The notes under the pieces: generated by a model | Databases searched by the model: none | What the model was told of the DNA's origin: nothing | The model's input: only the letters and a program-made list of their open reading frames with translations | DNA from: Frankiales bacterium | GTDB lineage: Bacteria; Actinomycetota; Actinomycetes; Mycobacteriales; SCTD01 | Assembly (NCBI GenBank): GCA_025352005.1 | Contig: JANXUE010000143.1 | Location: forward strand, 1-34,634 | Length of the DNA stretch: 34,634 nucleotides | Reading direction: 5' to 3' | Program-made: the position numbers and the translations under genes | In this document: piece after piece, positions 1 through 8,890 of the stretch | Position numbering within the stretch: position 1 is the first letter of the stretch | Layout: each line of letters opens with the position of its first letter

Positions 1-47
1 GGGGGGGGGGGGCGCCCCCCCCCCCAAAGGGGGGCGGGGCGGAGCGG
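1..47. repeat. Poly-G/poly-C palindromic tract downstream of nusB
   Basis: The window opens with 12 G, then CG, then 11 C, AAA and another G-rich run. The G and C runs are self-complementary and could form a very GC-rich hairpin downstream of the nusB stop codon on the minus strand. The run lengths are unlike anything else in the window. It could be a terminator stem, but a contig-end or sequencing artefact (poly-G calls) is at least as likely. Confidence 0.4.
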
Positions 48-458
48 TCAGGCGCCGAGCACAGGTTTGAGCTGCAACAGGCGGCCGAGCAGGCCGTTGA
101 CGAAAGCAGGGCTCTCCGCTGTCGACAGCGAGGCGGCCAGCTCGACAGCCTCGCTCACCGCGACGGCATCGGGGACGTCATCGGCCCAGAGCAGCTCGAA
201 CACCCCGATCCGCAAGACGGCCAGGTCGACCGCCGGGAAGCGGTCGATGGTCCACTCCTGCGCGTAGGTCTCGAGGAGCTCATCGATCCGTGCCCGATGC
301 GTGGCGACGCCCTCGACGAGGGTTACGGCGTACTCCGGCACGGGCGGATCGGACTGGGCGAGGCGGACCTTGAGCGTCTCTACTGGGTCGGCCCCCCGCT
401 GGTCCGCCTCGTAGAGGACGTCCAGGGCGCGCTTGCGGGCCTTGCTCCGTGCACCCAT
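48..458 (-). CDS. nusB: Transcription antitermination factor NusB
   Basis: This 136-residue protein has the usual NusB length and all-helical character. It shows the N-terminal RSKARKRALDVLYEAD segment with its basic RNA-binding patch, the central IDRFPAVDLAVLRIGVFELLW block, and the C-terminal AVELAASLSTAESPAFVNGLLGRL block. NusB binds boxA RNA with NusE (ribosomal protein S10) and supports antitermination of rRNA operons. The ATG lies 3 bases after the efp stop codon, with no clear Shine-Dalgarno sequence, so translation is probably coupled to efp. The efp-nusB pairing is the normal actinobacterial order. The identification is secure. Confidence 0.96.
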   Translation of the reverse strand: MGARSKARKRALDVLYEADQRGADPVETLKVRLAQSDPPVPEYAVTLVEGVATHRARIDELLETYAQEWTIDRFPAVDLAVLRIGVFELLWADDVPDAVAVSEAVELAASLSTAESPAFVNGLLGRLLQLKPVLGA

Positions 459-461
459 CAG

Positions 462-1031
462 CTAGTTCTTGTCGTTGATGCGACCGAGGTAGCGACCGTC
501 GCGGGTGTCCACCTTGATCTTCTCACCGGTGGTGAGGAACAGCGGGACCTGGATCTCGGCGCCGGTCTCGAGGGTCGCGGGCTTGGTGCCGCCGGTGGAG
601 CGGTCGCCTTGCAGCCCCGGGTCGGTGTGCCGGACGAGCAGCTCGACCGAGGCGGGCAGCTCGATGTAGAGCGCCGCGTCCTCGTGGATCGCGACGACCG
701 CATCGGTGTTCTCCAGCATGTAGTCGGCGTTGCCGCCAACCGTCAGCGCCGGGACGTAGAGCTGGTCGAAGGTGCTCTTGTCCATGAAGACGAAGTCGGT
801 GCCCTCCTTGTAGAGGAAGGTCATATCGCGTTTGTCCACCTGCGCGATGTCGACCTTGAGGCCGGCGTTGAAGGTCTTGTCGACGACCTTGCCGGTGACG
901 ACGTTCTTCAACGTGGTGCGCACGAAGGCGCCACCTTTGCCCGGCTTGACGTGCTGGAACTCGACGACACCCCAGAGGCCGTTGTCGAGCTGGAGCACCA
1001 TGCCGTTCTTGAGGTCATTCGTAGATGCCAT
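462..1031 (-). CDS. efp: Translation elongation factor EF-P
   Basis: This is a 189-residue EF-P: a KOW-like N-terminal domain (about 1-65) followed by two OB-type domains. The loop that reaches the peptidyl-transferase centre reads KPGKGGAF with Lys32 at the tip. EF-P relieves ribosome stalling at polyproline stretches; several proteins here (PilT N-terminus, the roadblock tail) are rich in such stretches. Actinobacterial EF-Ps are reported to use an unmodified lysine here, and no epmA/epmB-like gene is seen in the window. The start ATG at 1031 begins the standard [11 protein letters not shown]-terminus; a longer in-frame ORF upstream is not conserved-looking. There is no Shine-Dalgarno sequence, but a TAGACT element lies 8 bases upstream, which suggests a leaderless mRNA. 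Confidence 0.96.
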   Translation of the reverse strand: MASTNDLKNGMVLQLDNGLWGVVEFQHVKPGKGGAFVRTTLKNVVTGKVVDKTFNAGLKVDIAQVDKRDMTFLYKEGTDFVFMDKSTFDQLYVPALTVGGNADYMLENTDAVVAIHEDAALYIELPASVELLVRHTDPGLQGDRSTGGTKPATLETGAEIQVPLFLTTGEKIKVDTRDGRYLGRINDKN

Positions 1032-1039
1032 GGGACGGA

Positions 1040-1045
1040 AGTCTA
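1040..1045 (-). promoter_or_regulatory. Candidate -10 element for leaderless efp transcript
   Basis: TAGACT fits the actinobacterial TANNNT -10 pattern. The 8-base gap to the efp ATG would put the transcription start at or next to the start codon. No good -35 is visible 16-18 bases upstream. The lack of a Shine-Dalgarno sequence before efp supports leaderless translation. This is a pattern match only. Confidence 0.4.
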
Positions 1046-1109
1046 GTGGGGGTTCTCGCTGGCCCCACCCCGGACAGCGCCCGCCCAATGGCCATGACCT
1101 CAACGCCGT

Positions 1110-1129
1110 GGCACTGGCGATCTGGTGCC
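1110..1129 (-). terminator. Weak hairpin after the Doc-like gene
   Basis: GGCAC and GTGCC form a 5-bp stem with a 10-base loop, starting 6 bases after the Doc-like stop codon. There is no T-run. It could end the aroB-aroQ-RHH-Doc unit ahead of the efp promoter, but the stem is short. Confidence 0.25.
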
Positions 1130-1135
1130 GCTGGG

Positions 1136-1519
1136 CTAGAGCACGCCGGGCGTCATCCAGCCACCGAGGCGGTCGGCCAGCGCTTCGACTCCGAGCTGGC
1201 CGTGCACGAGCTCCCCCAGCGTCTCGACGACGTCGTCCTCGACGACCACAAGCGGCGCGCCGTTGGCTGCGCAGAACAGCCTGGTCGCGACCCAGGCGGC
1301 CCGTAGGTTGTTGCTCATCAGCGGCTGCGTCATGGCCAGGGAGGTGAGCAGTGCAGCCGCCTTCAGGCCCAGCGACAGGTAGACGTCGACGCCGCCAAGC
1401 TGCGCCCGCGGGCGCACCAGAGCGCTCACGAGAAGCCCCCCGTCGCGGACGGTCGCGGTCGGCCCCGCGAGCCAGTCCAGAACGTGCATCAGGTCCTCCA
1501 CCTCGAGGTAGCGGGTCAT
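1136..1519 (-). CDS. Doc/Fic-family protein with degenerate active site
   Basis: This 127-residue protein aligns along its length with death-on-curing (Doc) toxins. It opens with [13 protein letters not shown], has [20 protein letters not shown] in the place of the Doc 'LLESALARPR' block, and has [10 protein letters not shown] before the active site. Doc enzymes phosphorylate EF-Tu through an HPFxxGNKR motif. Here the equivalent residues 65-73 read QPLMSNNLR: the catalytic His is Gln, Phe is Leu, the first Gly is Asn and Lys is Leu; only the second Asn and the Arg survive. It is therefore probably catalytically dead as a kinase. Its ATG overlaps the stop of the upstream RHH gene by 4 bases (ATGA), the layout of a toxin-antitoxin pair. 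A domesticated regulator or a decaying toxin are the likely readings. Confidence 0.72.
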   Translation of the reverse strand: MTRYLEVEDLMHVLDWLAGPTATVRDGGLLVSALVRPRAQLGGVDVYLSLGLKAAALLTSLAMTQPLMSNNLRAAWVATRLFCAANGAPLVVVEDDVVETLGELVHGQLGVEALADRLGGWMTPGVL

Positions 1520-1716
1520 GCGCTGCCCAGGCGACGCAGGACGGCGGAGTCCTGCTCGAGGATCGTCTCCAGGAGCCGCACCCGCTCGCGGTGCCAGCCG
1601 GAGGTGTATTCGAGTACGGCGGTGCGGGCCGCGTCCTCGAGGCTGCAGCCCTCCTTGTCGGCGGTCCGCTGCAGCGCCTGCGCCTCCTGCTCCGAGAGCC
1701 GGAGCGCGATGATCAC
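1516..1716 (-). CDS. Small ribbon-helix-helix-like protein, putative antitoxin
   Basis: The 66-residue product starts [16 protein letters not shown], a short beta strand followed by a helix, then [16 protein letters not shown]. This is the pattern of ribbon-helix-helix antitoxins that dimerise to bind DNA. The GTG start overlaps the aroQ stop by 4 bases (GTGA), and its own stop overlaps the Doc-like ATG by 4 bases. It is thus translated between a shikimate gene and a Doc-like protein. The C-terminal half ([16 protein letters not shown]) would be the partner-binding tail in an RHH antitoxin. Family assignment is by pattern only; the binding target is unknown. Confidence 0.6.
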   Translation of the reverse strand: MIIALRLSEQEAQALQRTADKEGCSLEDAARTAVLEYTSGWHRERVRLLETILEQDSAVLRRLGSA

Positions 1717-2129
1717 GCCGACATCTGCAACAGGTGGCGCAGGGCCACGCGGTAGCCGTCGACACCCATTCCGGTGATCGTCGCCTTGGCAATGGCGCTG
1801 ATGACGCTCTGGTGTCGGAAGTCCTCACGGGCAGCGGTCTGCGACAGGTGCACCTCGATGAGGACCGGTGCGAGCGTGGCGGCGTCCCGCAACGCATAGG
1901 AGTAGTGGCCCCACGCTCCGGGATTGAGGACGACGGGCGTTCCGGTGTCGGCCGCCTCGTGCAGCCAGCCGATCATCGTCGCCTCGTCATCTGTCTGCCG
2001 GACGTCAGCCTCGGGGGCGACGTCTTGGCAGATCTGCACCAGTTCGGCATAGGTGGTCAGCCCGTAGACGTCCGTCTGCCGGGTACCGAGCCGACCGAGG
2101 TTGGGGCCGTTCAGGACGAGGATCTTCAC
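1713..2129 (-). CDS. aroQ: Type II 3-dehydroquinate dehydratase
   Basis: The 138-residue protein matches the small dodecameric type II dehydroquinase, which converts 3-dehydroquinate to 3-dehydroshikimate. The N-terminus KILVLNGPNLGRLGTR is the family signature, with the catalytic-loop Tyr in DVYG. The substrate-binding NPGAWGHYSYALRDA block and the EVHLSQ block with the catalytic His follow. The start is a GTG 13 bases after the aroB stop; a much longer in-frame extension upstream overlaps aroB and is not real. The stop overlaps the next gene by 4 bases. It is the last aro gene of the cluster. Confidence 0.95.
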   Translation of the reverse strand: MKILVLNGPNLGRLGTRQTDVYGLTTYAELVQICQDVAPEADVRQTDDEATMIGWLHEAADTGTPVVLNPGAWGHYSYALRDAATLAPVLIEVHLSQTAAREDFRHQSVISAIAKATITGMGVDGYRVALRHLLQMSA

Positions 2130-2142
2130 GGGGCGCCAGTTT

Positions 2143-3243
<1,101 letters not shown>

Positions 3244-3289
3244 CTAGCCAGCGCCGAGCGGGACCCGCGTCCACCCCGCCGTGATGCGC

Positions 3290-3346
3290 GGACCTCTCCG
3301 GGTGAAAGGGATGCTGGTCGGCATCCACTCCCTGCCGGAGAGGTCC
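3290..3346 (-). terminator. Nested perfect inverted repeat between the secreted protein gene and aroB
   Basis: GGACCTCTCCGG (3290-3301) and its exact reverse complement (3335-3346) form a 12-bp stem. The 33-base loop contains a second stem, GGATGC (3309-3314) with GCATCC (3321-3326). It lies 38 bases after the stop of the secreted protein gene and 56 bases before the aroB start. There is no T-run, so it would be a U-less terminator or a protein/RNA regulatory site. The structure is seen directly; the role is inferred. Confidence 0.55.
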
Positions 3347-3383
3347 ACGTGAGGTCACCGGGGGTCGCCCGGTCTGAGTGTGG

Positions 3384-5654
3384 CTACGGCGTCACGGTCA
3401 GGGCGTCGACGCCGATCGCGTTGCCCTTGCTGGCGCTGACGTGCGAGCCGAGCCCGACGACCTTGATGGTGTGCAGGCCACGGACCAGTCCGGTCACGGT
3501 GGCCACCCTGACGCCGCAGCCGCTGAAGGAGCGGTAGGTACTGACGCGGGCTTTGCGGACGTTGTCGACGAGGACGTCGACGTAGCCGTTAGCCGGGGCG
3601 AGGCACGCCGTGAGCGCGACGCCGGTGCCGCGGAAAGCCAGGGCAGCGGAGGGGTGGAACGTCGCCGTCGGGGCCGCCGCGTGGTAGCGACCGCCGACCG
3701 CGTTGGACGAGGACAGCACCGACCAGCCGCTGCTGTAGGTCAGGGCCGGGCTGGCGTCGTCCACCAGCGGGTTGACCGTCAGGACCGGACCCGCGGCGAG
3801 CGCGCTGTTGCCGGCCAGGTCCTTCACGGTGCTGGCGACCACCACGGTGTAGGTCGCGCCCGGAAGCAGCGGCTTGGTCGGTGTGAGCGTCGCAGTGCTG
3901 TTGCCGGTGACGGTCAGGGTCGCAGGGGCCGCCGGGCTCAAGGTGACCGAGCTCGAGGACAAGCCGGTCACGGGCTCGGAGAAGGCCAACGTCAGCCGCT
4001 GGTTGACCGCGACCCTGCTGCTCGGGCTGACCGACAGCAGGCGGGGCGGCGTGGAGTCACGGGTGAAGGCCTGGCTCAGCGACCAAGGCAGCTTGTGGGC
4101 CGACGGGTCCAGCGGCTGCACGCGCCACACGAAACTGCCGTCGCCGTAGAGCTTCTTCGCCGACGTGTACGACGCCTGGTCGACGATGGCGTCATCGACG
4201 ACCACGTCGAATGCCGGGTGGTCGGAGCTGGCGACCTGCACGTGATAGGCGTAGGCATCCAGTGACGCCGCCTGGCCGGTCTTCGCCGCGAGGGCTGCGG
4301 CATAGCTCTGCCAGCTCAACGTGAACTCGCCCGTCGAACCGGGCTTCGTGCCGAGGGTTGGCCGCGGAGTGACCTTGCGGAACGACGCGGGCGTCGGCGA
4401 CTTGTCGCCGCAGCCGCTCACGTCACAGGCCTGGACGGCGTAGAAGTAGCTACCGGAGGCGCCGCTGTCGGCCCAGGCGTCCGTCGGGGTCCACGACAGG
4501 CCGGCGGTGTCGACGATGCGCTGGATGTTGGTGAAGGCGTCGTCGAGCGCGACCGTCACGCGGTAGCGGGAGGCGCCCGGTGCGGCGGTCCAGCGCAGCG
4601 TCGGGAAGTCGACGCAGGTGGCGCGCTCGGCCGGGGCAGTGGGAGTCGTGTCGAGGGTGCACAGGTTGTCGGGGTCGCTCGCCACCGAGGCGGTCGGGAC
4701 CAGGACCGTCGGATCGTAGGTGCCGACGGGCGCGACGCCGGTCGAGGTGAGGTCGACGACAGGACTCCAGCTGCCTGCGGCCACCGGGTGGGTCGGGTCG
4801 CAGCCACCGCCCGTGTCGCCCGGGCAGTTGGCTGGGATGCTCGCGTCAGGAGCACCCGACGGCGGGAGGTCGGAGATCCCGGCCGCCGTGGCCGGGGAGG
4901 TCGAACCGTCGGTAGCGGCGTCGACGAAACGGTCCAGAGCGCGCACCCGCCAGTGCAACGGTGCTCCGGACCCGAGCAGGGTAGAGGTGCACGGACCGGC
5001 GTTGTCCTCTGCGTGCTGGACGTGCTCGGTGAAGAAGGTGACCCGGCTGCGGACGGTGTAGCAGGTGTCGACCGGCCCTACCGGCTGGCCCTGACCACCG
5101 TCGGCAAACTCCTTGCTGCTCACCTGCACCTCGTAGGCGGACGCGTTCGCGACCGGCGTCCAGGCGAATTCGGGCCGCCCGCCGACGGGACCCGACGGGG
5201 TGAGCGTCACGGGCGCGGTGCGCCAGCCGCGGGTGAACTCCGCATCCGCCTGGGGCTGGCTGCTCTCGGACGTCCAGTGTCCGACCAGGGAACCCTTCAG
5301 CGCCGCGACCCGCCAGACGTAGGAGGCGTAGGGCAGCGCGACGGGAAGGGTGAACTCGGAGGTGACCACGTCCTGGGTGAGGACAGGGTCGTTCGACCAG
5401 GTCGCGTCCCGGCCGACCTGCACGCGGTAGCCAGAGGCGCCGGCGACGGGCGCCCAGTTCAGCCGGACCGTCTGGAGTGCGGTGTGCGGGTAGGCCGCGG
5501 CGCTGTCGTCGGGACTCAGGCTGACCGGCGCGGCGAGCGGCGCGGCGACCGGCTCCGTCGCGGCCAGGCTGGGCAGAGCCGTCAGCGGTAGCAGGGCCGT
5601 GGTGAGGGTCGCGAGGGTGGCGAGGGCGGCGCACCGGCGGGCTGAGGGGGTCAC
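3384..5654 (-). CDS. Secreted multi-domain FN3/Ig-like surface protein
   Basis: The 756-residue product has a Sec signal peptide (basic start, hydrophobic segment at about 9-28, then PSLAA as a likely cleavage site). Four fibronectin-III-like repeats follow (roughly 35-135, 140-265, 340-430, 430-535), each with 'WxPVxxAxxYxVQV'-type strands and 'VWRV' ends. Next is a Big_5-type Ig domain starting TPPRLLSVSPSS and containing AFSEPV and DLAGNS. The C-terminal 130 residues resemble a jelly-roll domain of the 'YSSGW ... GGRYH ... VDVLVDN ... RGLHTIKV' type. No LPXTG or membrane anchor is visible. The GTG start was chosen because AGGAG lies 5 bases upstream and it puts the signal peptide first. 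It is likely extracellular and adhesive or wall-associated. Lying between aroK and aroB next to the pilus genes, it may be a pilus or surface partner, but this is inference. Confidence 0.8.
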   Translation of the reverse strand: MTPSARRCAALATLATLTTALLPLTALPSLAATEPVAAPLAAPVSLSPDDSAAAYPHTALQTVRLNWAPVAGASGYRVQVGRDATWSNDPVLTQDVVTSEFTLPVALPYASYVWRVAALKGSLVGHWTSESSQPQADAEFTRGWRTAPVTLTPSGPVGGRPEFAWTPVANASAYEVQVSSKEFADGGQGQPVGPVDTCYTVRSRVTFFTEHVQHAEDNAGPCTSTLLGSGAPLHWRVRALDRFVDAATDGSTSPATAAGISDLPPSGAPDASIPANCPGDTGGGCDPTHPVAAGSWSPVVDLTSTGVAPVGTYDPTVLVPTASVASDPDNLCTLDTTPTAPAERATCVDFPTLRWTAAPGASRYRVTVALDDAFTNIQRIVDTAGLSWTPTDAWADSGASGSYFYAVQACDVSGCGDKSPTPASFRKVTPRPTLGTKPGSTGEFTLSWQSYAAALAAKTGQAASLDAYAYHVQVASSDHPAFDVVVDDAIVDQASYTSAKKLYGDGSFVWRVQPLDPSAHKLPWSLSQAFTRDSTPPRLLSVSPSSRVAVNQRLTLAFSEPVTGLSSSSVTLSPAAPATLTVTGNSTATLTPTKPLLPGATYTVVVASTVKDLAGNSALAAGPVLTVNPLVDDASPALTYSSGWSVLSSSNAVGGRYHAAAPTATFHPSAALAFRGTGVALTACLAPANGYVDVLVDNVRKARVSTYRSFSGCGVRVATVTGLVRGLHTIKVVGLGSHVSASKGNAIGVDALTVTP

Positions 5655-5792
5655 TCGTGCTCCTGAAGGGTCCTGTACCCAAGGCCTGTCGCATCGGGTC
5701 GGGGCGCGCACGCACGCGTGACGTTCCCCGTTGTCCCCTTGTGTCGGCAGGGACCCCTGGGGTTCTTGGGGCCTGGGATCTATCCCTGTCGC
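5655..5792 (-). other. Intergenic leader of the secreted protein gene
   Basis: These 138 bases separate aroK from the secreted protein gene. They hold an 11-base palindrome (ACCCCTGGGGT, 5753-5763) shortly after the aroK stop and an AGGAG ribosome binding site before the GTG. No convincing promoter was found, and the WhiG-like motif of the pilus operons is absent. Confidence 0.4.
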
Positions 5793-6308
5793 TCAGGACA
5801 GGTCGCGGACCTCACCAGCGACCTCGCCGGCGATCTCGTCGACGACCTGCTCGGGGGTCTTGCCGTCGGTGTCGACCTCGTGGTCGGCGACTTCCCGGTA
5901 CAGCGGGAGCCGGGCCCCCATCAAGGCGTGCAGCGACGCCCGAGGGTTGAGTGCGAGCACCGGCCGGTCCCGGTTGAGCCCCACCCGACGGGCGGCGTCG
6001 GGCAGGCCGACGTTGAGGAAGACGACCCGCACGGCCTTGAGGAGCTGCCTCGAGTCGGCGCTGAGGACAGCTCCCCCGCCCAGGCTCAGGACGCCCTCGT
6101 GCTCGGCGAGCGCCACTGCGACCGCCGTTCGCTCGAGCGCGCGGAAGGCCTCTTCCCCCTCGTCGAAGAAGACGTCCGAGATGCTCTTGCCGGCCACCGC
6201 GACGATGTCGTCGTCGGTGTCGCGGAACGGCTGACCCAGGCGCTCCGCGAGCAGCCTTCCGATAGTGGTCTTCCCGGCTCCGGGAGGACCGACGAGCACG
6301 ACCGTCAT
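5793..6308 (-). CDS. aroK: Shikimate kinase
   Basis: This 171-residue kinase phosphorylates shikimate at the 3-OH using ATP. The P-loop GPPGAGKT is at residues 7-14. It is followed by the DTDDDI substrate/Mg site near 30, FRALERTAV with the substrate-binding Arg near 60, the GGGAVL loop near 78, the lid segment NRDRPVLAL near 112, and the [10 protein letters not shown] block near 135. The ATG overlaps the aroC stop by 4 bases (ATGA), so the two enzymes are translationally coupled. Length and motifs are typical. Confidence 0.96.
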   Translation of the reverse strand: MTVVLVGPPGAGKTTIGRLLAERLGQPFRDTDDDIVAVAGKSISDVFFDEGEEAFRALERTAVAVALAEHEGVLSLGGGAVLSADSRQLLKAVRVVFLNVGLPDAARRVGLNRDRPVLALNPRASLHALMGARLPLYREVADHEVDTDGKTPEQVVDEIAGEVAGEVRDLS

Positions 6309-7486
6309 CGGATCGCGAGGCCCTTGAGGTAGCCCTCGCAGTTGCGCCGGGTCTCCTCGAGGGAGTCACCACCGAACTTCTCCAATGCAGCGTCTGCGAT
6401 CACCAGTGCCACCATTGCCTCCGCGACGACCCCGGCAGCGGGTACGGCGCAGACGTCGCTGCGCTGGTGGTGCGCCTCGGCCCGCTCGCCGGTGGCCGTG
6501 TCGATGGTGCGCAGGGCACGCGGGATGGTGCTGATCGGCTTCATCGCCGCCCGGACCCGGAGCACCTCCCCGCTGGTCATGCCGCCCTCGGTGCCACCGA
6601 GGTTGCCGCTGGTCCGGGTCAACCCCTGCTCCCCGCGGACGATCTCGTCCATGACCTGGCTGCCGCGCTTTCGGGCGGCGGCGAAGCCGTCACCGACCTC
6701 GACCCCCTTGATGGCCTGGATGCCCATGAGCGCGGCCGCGAGCTTTGCGTCGATCCGTCGGTCCCAGTGAACATGGCTGCCCAAGCCCGGCGGGAGGCCG
6801 TAGACGAGGACCTCGACGATCCCGCCGAGGGTGTCGCCCTCCTTGTGCGCGGCGTCGACCTCGGCGATAAGGCGAGCCTCCGCCTCGCTGTCGAACACCC
6901 GGACCGGGCTGGCGTCGATGCGGTCGAGGTCCTCCGGCGTCGGCAGAGCCGTTCCGGCGGAGACCTCGGCGCCACCGATGCTCACGACGTGGCTAAGAAC
7001 CTCGATCCCGTAGGCCTGCTTGAGAAACTGGCGGGCCACCGTGCCGAGCGCGACCCGCGCAGCGGTCTCCCGGGCACTGGCGCGCTCGAGGACCGGGCGG
7101 GCGTCGTCGAAGCCGTACTTCTGCATCCCGACGAGGTCGGCGTGGCCGGGCCGGGGCCGGGTCAGGGGCGCATTGCGGGCGCGGGCGTCCAGCAGCTCCT
7201 GCGGGACTGGGTCGGGGGCCATGACGGTCTCCCATTTGGGCCACTCGGTGTTGCCGATCGTCAGCGCGATCGGACCGCCCTGCGTCACCCCGTGCCGCAC
7301 GCCGCCCTGGAAGCTGACCGCGTCCTTCTCGAAGGCCATCCGGGCTCCCCTGCCATGACCGAGACGGCGCCGGGCCAGGTCGTGGGCCAGGTCGTCAGAG
7401 GTCACGGAAACGCCCGCAGGGAGTCCCTCAAGCACCGCCACGAGGGCGGGGCCGTGGGACTCCCCAGCGGTGAGCCAACGAAGCAT
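6305..7486 (-). CDS. aroC: Chorismate synthase
   Basis: The 393-residue protein catalyses the last shikimate-pathway step, EPSP to chorismate, using reduced FMN. It begins [18 protein letters not shown], the universal N-terminus. It carries the [15 protein letters not shown]/substrate block near 43-54, the [14 protein letters not shown] block near 300 and the [17 protein letters not shown] block near 350. The ATG at 7486 is the conserved start; the longer in-frame ORF is not needed. A GGGAG lies about 9 bases upstream. The gene begins only 31 bases after the PilP-like stop, with no terminator seen, so it is probably read through from the pilM promoter as well. Confidence 0.97.
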   Translation of the reverse strand: MLRWLTAGESHGPALVAVLEGLPAGVSVTSDDLAHDLARRRLGHGRGARMAFEKDAVSFQGGVRHGVTQGGPIALTIGNTEWPKWETVMAPDPVPQELLDARARNAPLTRPRPGHADLVGMQKYGFDDARPVLERASARETAARVALGTVARQFLKQAYGIEVLSHVVSIGGAEVSAGTALPTPEDLDRIDASPVRVFDSEAEARLIAEVDAAHKEGDTLGGIVEVLVYGLPPGLGSHVHWDRRIDAKLAAALMGIQAIKGVEVGDGFAAARKRGSQVMDEIVRGEQGLTRTSGNLGGTEGGMTSGEVLRVRAAMKPISTIPRALRTIDTATGERAEAHHQRSDVCAVPAAGVVAEAMVALVIADAALEKFGGDSLEETRRNCEGYLKGLAIR

Positions 7487-7517
7487 GGTCACAGTCTCCC
7501 ATGCGGCGCCGTCGGAA

Positions 7518-8219
7518 CTAGCGGACGTACTTGACTTCCCTCTGCGACAGGTTGAAAGGTTGGTCGTCACCCACCTGGACGACGGCCGTCCAAAGTCCGC
7601 TGGACTCCTGCTGCAGTGACAGCAACCGTAACTCAGAGGTCCTGCCGAACACGCTACCGGGCTTCGCCTGCTGCTGGGCCGACCCGACCTTGAAACTGCC
7701 CGTGAGGTTACTTCCGGAGCCGTAGACGCTCGTCAGCGACAGCGTGTACGTCGTGGCAACTGGCTTGGCCGGCGTCGTCGACGTGCTGGTCGGGGTCGTC
7801 GATGTGCTGGTCGGGGTCGTCGACGTGCTGGTCGGGGTCGTCGTCGTGCCTGTGGGCGCCGCCGGAGCCGCTGTTACTACCTGCACGGGGGCTGCGACCG
7901 GCTGGATGTAGAGCGGCTTGAAGGGGTCGCGGCCGAGCGGGGCCACCGAGAGGGCCGGCAACTGGGCAGCTGGCTTGACAGCATTCTTGCTCGTCGGCTT
8001 TGCGTTCTTGGCGACGGTCTTCACGACTGCCTGGGCGTGCTGCACCTGCGGGACGAAGGCATGCGGCTCGCTGCTCGAGCCGCCCATGAGCAGGTAGTAG
8101 CCGCCGCTCAGGAGGAGCAGAGCTCCCGCTGCGCCGACCGCGATGATGGCGCGGCGGTTGCTGCCGGGAGAGGGAGTGGGGTCCGCGTCGACCGCGAGGG
8201 GCGTCAAAGTGTCAGTCAT
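7518..8219 (-). CDS. PilP-like type IV pilus assembly protein
   Basis: This 233-residue protein has one membrane segment at about 23-46 and a periplasm-side (wall-side) remainder. The sequence LGRDPFKPL near residue 95 matches the 'RDPF' signature of PilP/GspC-type proteins. A Thr/Pro/Ser linker with three 'TTPTSTS' repeats follows, then a small beta domain ([12 protein letters not shown] ... [16 protein letters not shown]) like the PilP HR domain. In diderms, PilP links the inner-membrane PilMNO complex to the PilQ secretin; no secretin is found here. It is the fourth gene of pilM-N-O-P. The start is supported by AGGAG 6 bases upstream, overlapping the pilO stop. The assignment rests on order, topology and the RDPF motif. 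Confidence 0.72.
   Translation of the reverse strand: MTDTLTPLAVDADPTPSPGSNRRAIIAVGAAGALLLLSGGYYLLMGGSSSEPHAFVPQVQHAQAVVKTVAKNAKPTSKNAVKPAAQLPALSVAPLGRDPFKPLYIQPVAAPVQVVTAAPAAPTGTTTTPTSTSTTPTSTSTTPTSTSTTPAKPVATTYTLSLTSVYGSGSNLTGSFKVGSAQQQAKPGSVFGRTSELRLLSLQQESSGLWTAVVQVGDDQPFNLSQREVKYVR
7774..7836. repeat. Three 21-bp tandem repeats in the PilP-like linker
   Basis: Three copies (7774-7794, 7795-7815, 7816-7836) differ by a single base. They encode the Thr/Pro/Ser linker between the RDPF region and the C-terminal domain. Copy number probably varies between strains, which would change linker length. Confidence 0.9.
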
Positions 8220-8228
8220 CTCAGTCTC

Positions 8229-8888
8229 CTACTTGCCCACGGGAGCGACGGCGGTGGTGGGGCGACCGGTAGCCATGTACACGGTCCCGGTAACAGTGGT
8301 GGACAGGGTCGACGCAGTTGCCGTCGTCCCGGCGGTGGGCTTCAGCGGGTTCCCGCCCGGCGTGGCGACGAAGTTGGTCACCTTCATCGCCCGACTGAGG
8401 TTCTCGACGGAGTCCAGGAACTGCTCAACCTGGAAGTAGCCGCCCACGACGTTGAGCACCAGCCCGATCGACTGCAGCTGACCGGCACTCCCCGAGACGG
8501 GCGCGGCTCCCCCAGGTGCCACCGCCGTGGCGGTCGCCCCGCCAGCGACGGGAATCGGCTGGCTGGGTGCGAGGGATACGAGCTCGACCCCCGTCTGGTC
8601 AGCAGCCTTCGTCAGGGCCCTGACCAGGGACGGCAGGGCCGGGTTGTCGGGGATCTTGGCCGCGACAGCGGCCAACTTTGCCTGCTGGGCGGGAAGGTTC
8701 TTAGCCTGTGCCTTGAGCATGGCGAGCTGCGTCTGCAGGGACGCGTTGGCGCTGACCTGCTGCGCCGCCTGGGAGCGCAGCGCGGCCGCATCGGAGTGCT
8801 TGGGCGACACCAGGAGGAACCACCCGCCTGCCAGCACGGAAAGGACACCGACGACGGTGAAGGCGATCCACTGCTTGAGCTTGTCCAT
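8229..8888 (-). CDS. pilO: Type IV pilus inner-membrane protein PilO
   Basis: The 219-residue product has a short cytoplasmic N-terminus (MDKLKQW) and a membrane segment at about 8-28. A helical coiled-coil stretch runs from about 30 to 75 (SDAAALRSQAAQQVSANASLQTQLAMLKAQ, in parts), then a PilO-like ferredoxin-fold domain with LPSLVRALTKAADQTGVEL and GGYFQVEQFLDSVENLSRAMKV. PilO pairs with PilN to form the inner-membrane alignment complex. It lies 2 bases after the pilN stop and directly before the PilP-like gene. Order and domain pattern make this a confident call. Confidence 0.9.
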   Translation of the reverse strand: MDKLKQWIAFTVVGVLSVLAGGWFLLVSPKHSDAAALRSQAAQQVSANASLQTQLAMLKAQAKNLPAQQAKLAAVAAKIPDNPALPSLVRALTKAADQTGVELVSLAPSQPIPVAGGATATAVAPGGAAPVSGSAGQLQSIGLVLNVVGGYFQVEQFLDSVENLSRAMKVTNFVATPGGNPLKPTAGTTATASTLSTTVTGTVYMATGRPTTAVAPVGK

Positions 8889-8890
8889 GA

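Noticed and set aside
1136-1897. 253-codon minus-strand frame joining aroQ shadow to the Doc-like gene
   Set aside because: The upstream half is out-of-frame aroQ/RHH sequence. The Doc-like protein properly begins at the ATGA overlap at 1519.
7774-7836. Tandem 21-bp repeats considered as a CRISPR-like array
   Set aside because: The units are contiguous with no spacers, in frame, and encode a Thr/Pro/Ser linker.
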